Of a stretch of DNA of 6,354 nucleotides, positions 6,189-6,354 are shown in pieces. This DNA is from Burkholderiaceae bacterium. GTDB lineage: Bacteria > Pseudomonadota > Gammaproteobacteria > Burkholderiales > Burkholderiaceae. The stretch spans positions 1 to 6,354 of the forward strand of contig JAJPEN010000080.1 of the NCBI GenBank assembly GCA_021166835.1, read 5' to 3'. The position numbers and the translations under genes were made by a program. Position 1 is the first letter of the stretch, and each line of letters opens with the position of its first letter. Under the pieces are notes generated by a model. That model was not told the DNA's origin. It saw nothing but the letters and a program-made list of their open reading frames with translations, and did no database searches.

Positions 6189-6211
6189 GCACGGCGCGGA
6201 CGCGCCGGTGC
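6189..6211 (+). repeat. left copy of a 23-base inverted repeat, itself a hairpin
   Basis: This stretch matches the reverse complement of 6332-6354 at 21 of 23 positions, with an exact 14-base core GGCGCGGACGCGCC. On its own it also folds, GGCGC pairing with GCGCC around GGAC and GCAC pairing with GTGC across one bulged G. Confidence 0.8.
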
Positions 6212-6215
6212 TGCG

Positions 6216-6232
6216 GCCCCGCTTCGCGGGGC
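6216..6232 (+). repeat. perfect 7-bp stem hairpin
   Basis: GCCCCGC, loop TTC, GCGGGGC. It sits between the left inverted-repeat copy and the large hairpin. It could serve as a terminator in either direction but has no adjacent U tract. Confidence 0.6.
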
Positions 6233-6248
6233 TTCCCTCGCCTACCTC

Positions 6249-6312
6249 GCAAACTCGCACCCGCTGCCGAGGGGCGCTGCGCGCCCCCCGGCGACGGGTC
6301 CCGCGAGTTTGC
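6249..6312 (+). repeat. 64-base imperfect hairpin
   Basis: GCAAACTCGC (6249-6258) pairs perfectly with GCGAGTTTGC (6303-6312). Inside it ACCCG (6259-6263) pairs with CGGGT (6295-6299) next to a CCC bulge. GCCG (6266-6269) pairs with CGGC (6289-6292), and GGGGCGC (6271-6277) pairs with GCGCCCC (6281-6287) around a TGC loop. The total is 26 base pairs. A short TTTC follows at 6313-6316. It could be an extended terminator, a cruciform-forming site or part of a dispersed palindromic repeat. Confidence 0.75.
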
Positions 6313-6331
6313 TTTCGGTAGCGCTCGGCTT

Positions 6332-6354
6332 GCACAGGCGCGTCCGCGCCGTAC
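6332..6354 (+). repeat. right copy of the 23-base inverted repeat, at the window edge
   Basis: Reverse complement of 6189-6211 with two mismatches. Its core GGCGCGTCCGCGCC is also a small hairpin (6337-6350). The match continues right up to the last base, so the repeat may extend beyond the window. Confidence 0.75.

Noticed and set aside
5293..6321. Plus-strand open frame of 342 codons overlapping the phosphodiesterase gene
   Set aside because: It is a Gly/Arg/Ala-rich shadow in a different frame, while the overlapping frame carries the complete metal-binding motif set.
6128..6354. Possible gene or CRISPR-like array in the terminal region
   Set aside because: No start with a ribosome-binding site and sensible protein is present. 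The repeats are inverted and nested, not direct and regularly spaced, so it is not a CRISPR array.

Overview
The window is high-GC chromosomal DNA from a proteobacterium. A betaproteobacterium is likely, judging from the GC-rich codons, the fabA-fabB pair and the AsmA type, but this is an inference from gene content and not a taxonomic assignment. It holds five protein genes, all belonging to recognisable families or architectures. I see no tRNA, rRNA, CRISPR array, transposase or phage gene.

Left part (1-4062, all minus strand). Transcription runs right to left through asmA (4062-1909), fabA (1776-1222) and fabB (1225 to the left edge, cut just before its stop). fabA and fabB overlap by four bases (ATGA) and form the dehydratase/isomerase plus ketosynthase pair that makes unsaturated fatty acids anaerobically. 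asmA encodes an inner-membrane-anchored, mostly periplasmic AsmA-family protein, a family tied to outer-membrane lipid homeostasis. A 110-base gap between asmA and fabA carries an 11-bp triplication at the asmA stop codon, a bulged hairpin that may end asmA, and a perfect 6+6 inverted repeat overlapping a candidate fabA -10 box.

Middle (4063-4951). A divergent intergenic region of 244 bases separates asmA from a plus-strand gene for a small exported protein (4307-4852). That protein has a signal peptide, a glycine-zipper segment, Pro/Tyr repeats and a His/Gly tail. A stable 9-bp-stem hairpin lies between it and the next gene.

Right part (4952-6354). A plus-strand gene encodes a metal-dependent phosphodiesterase/pyrophosphatase of the alkaline phosphatase superfamily with all expected metal ligands. 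The last 227 bases hold no gene. They are packed with nested palindromes, including a 64-base imperfect hairpin enclosed by a pair of 23-base inverted repeats, the right one reaching the window edge.

The genes share an envelope/lipid theme: unsaturated acyl chain synthesis, an AsmA-type lipid-homeostasis protein and a small envelope protein. The phosphodiesterase has no visible link to them. I found no clearly new multi-gene system. The most unusual structure is the palindrome cluster at the right end.
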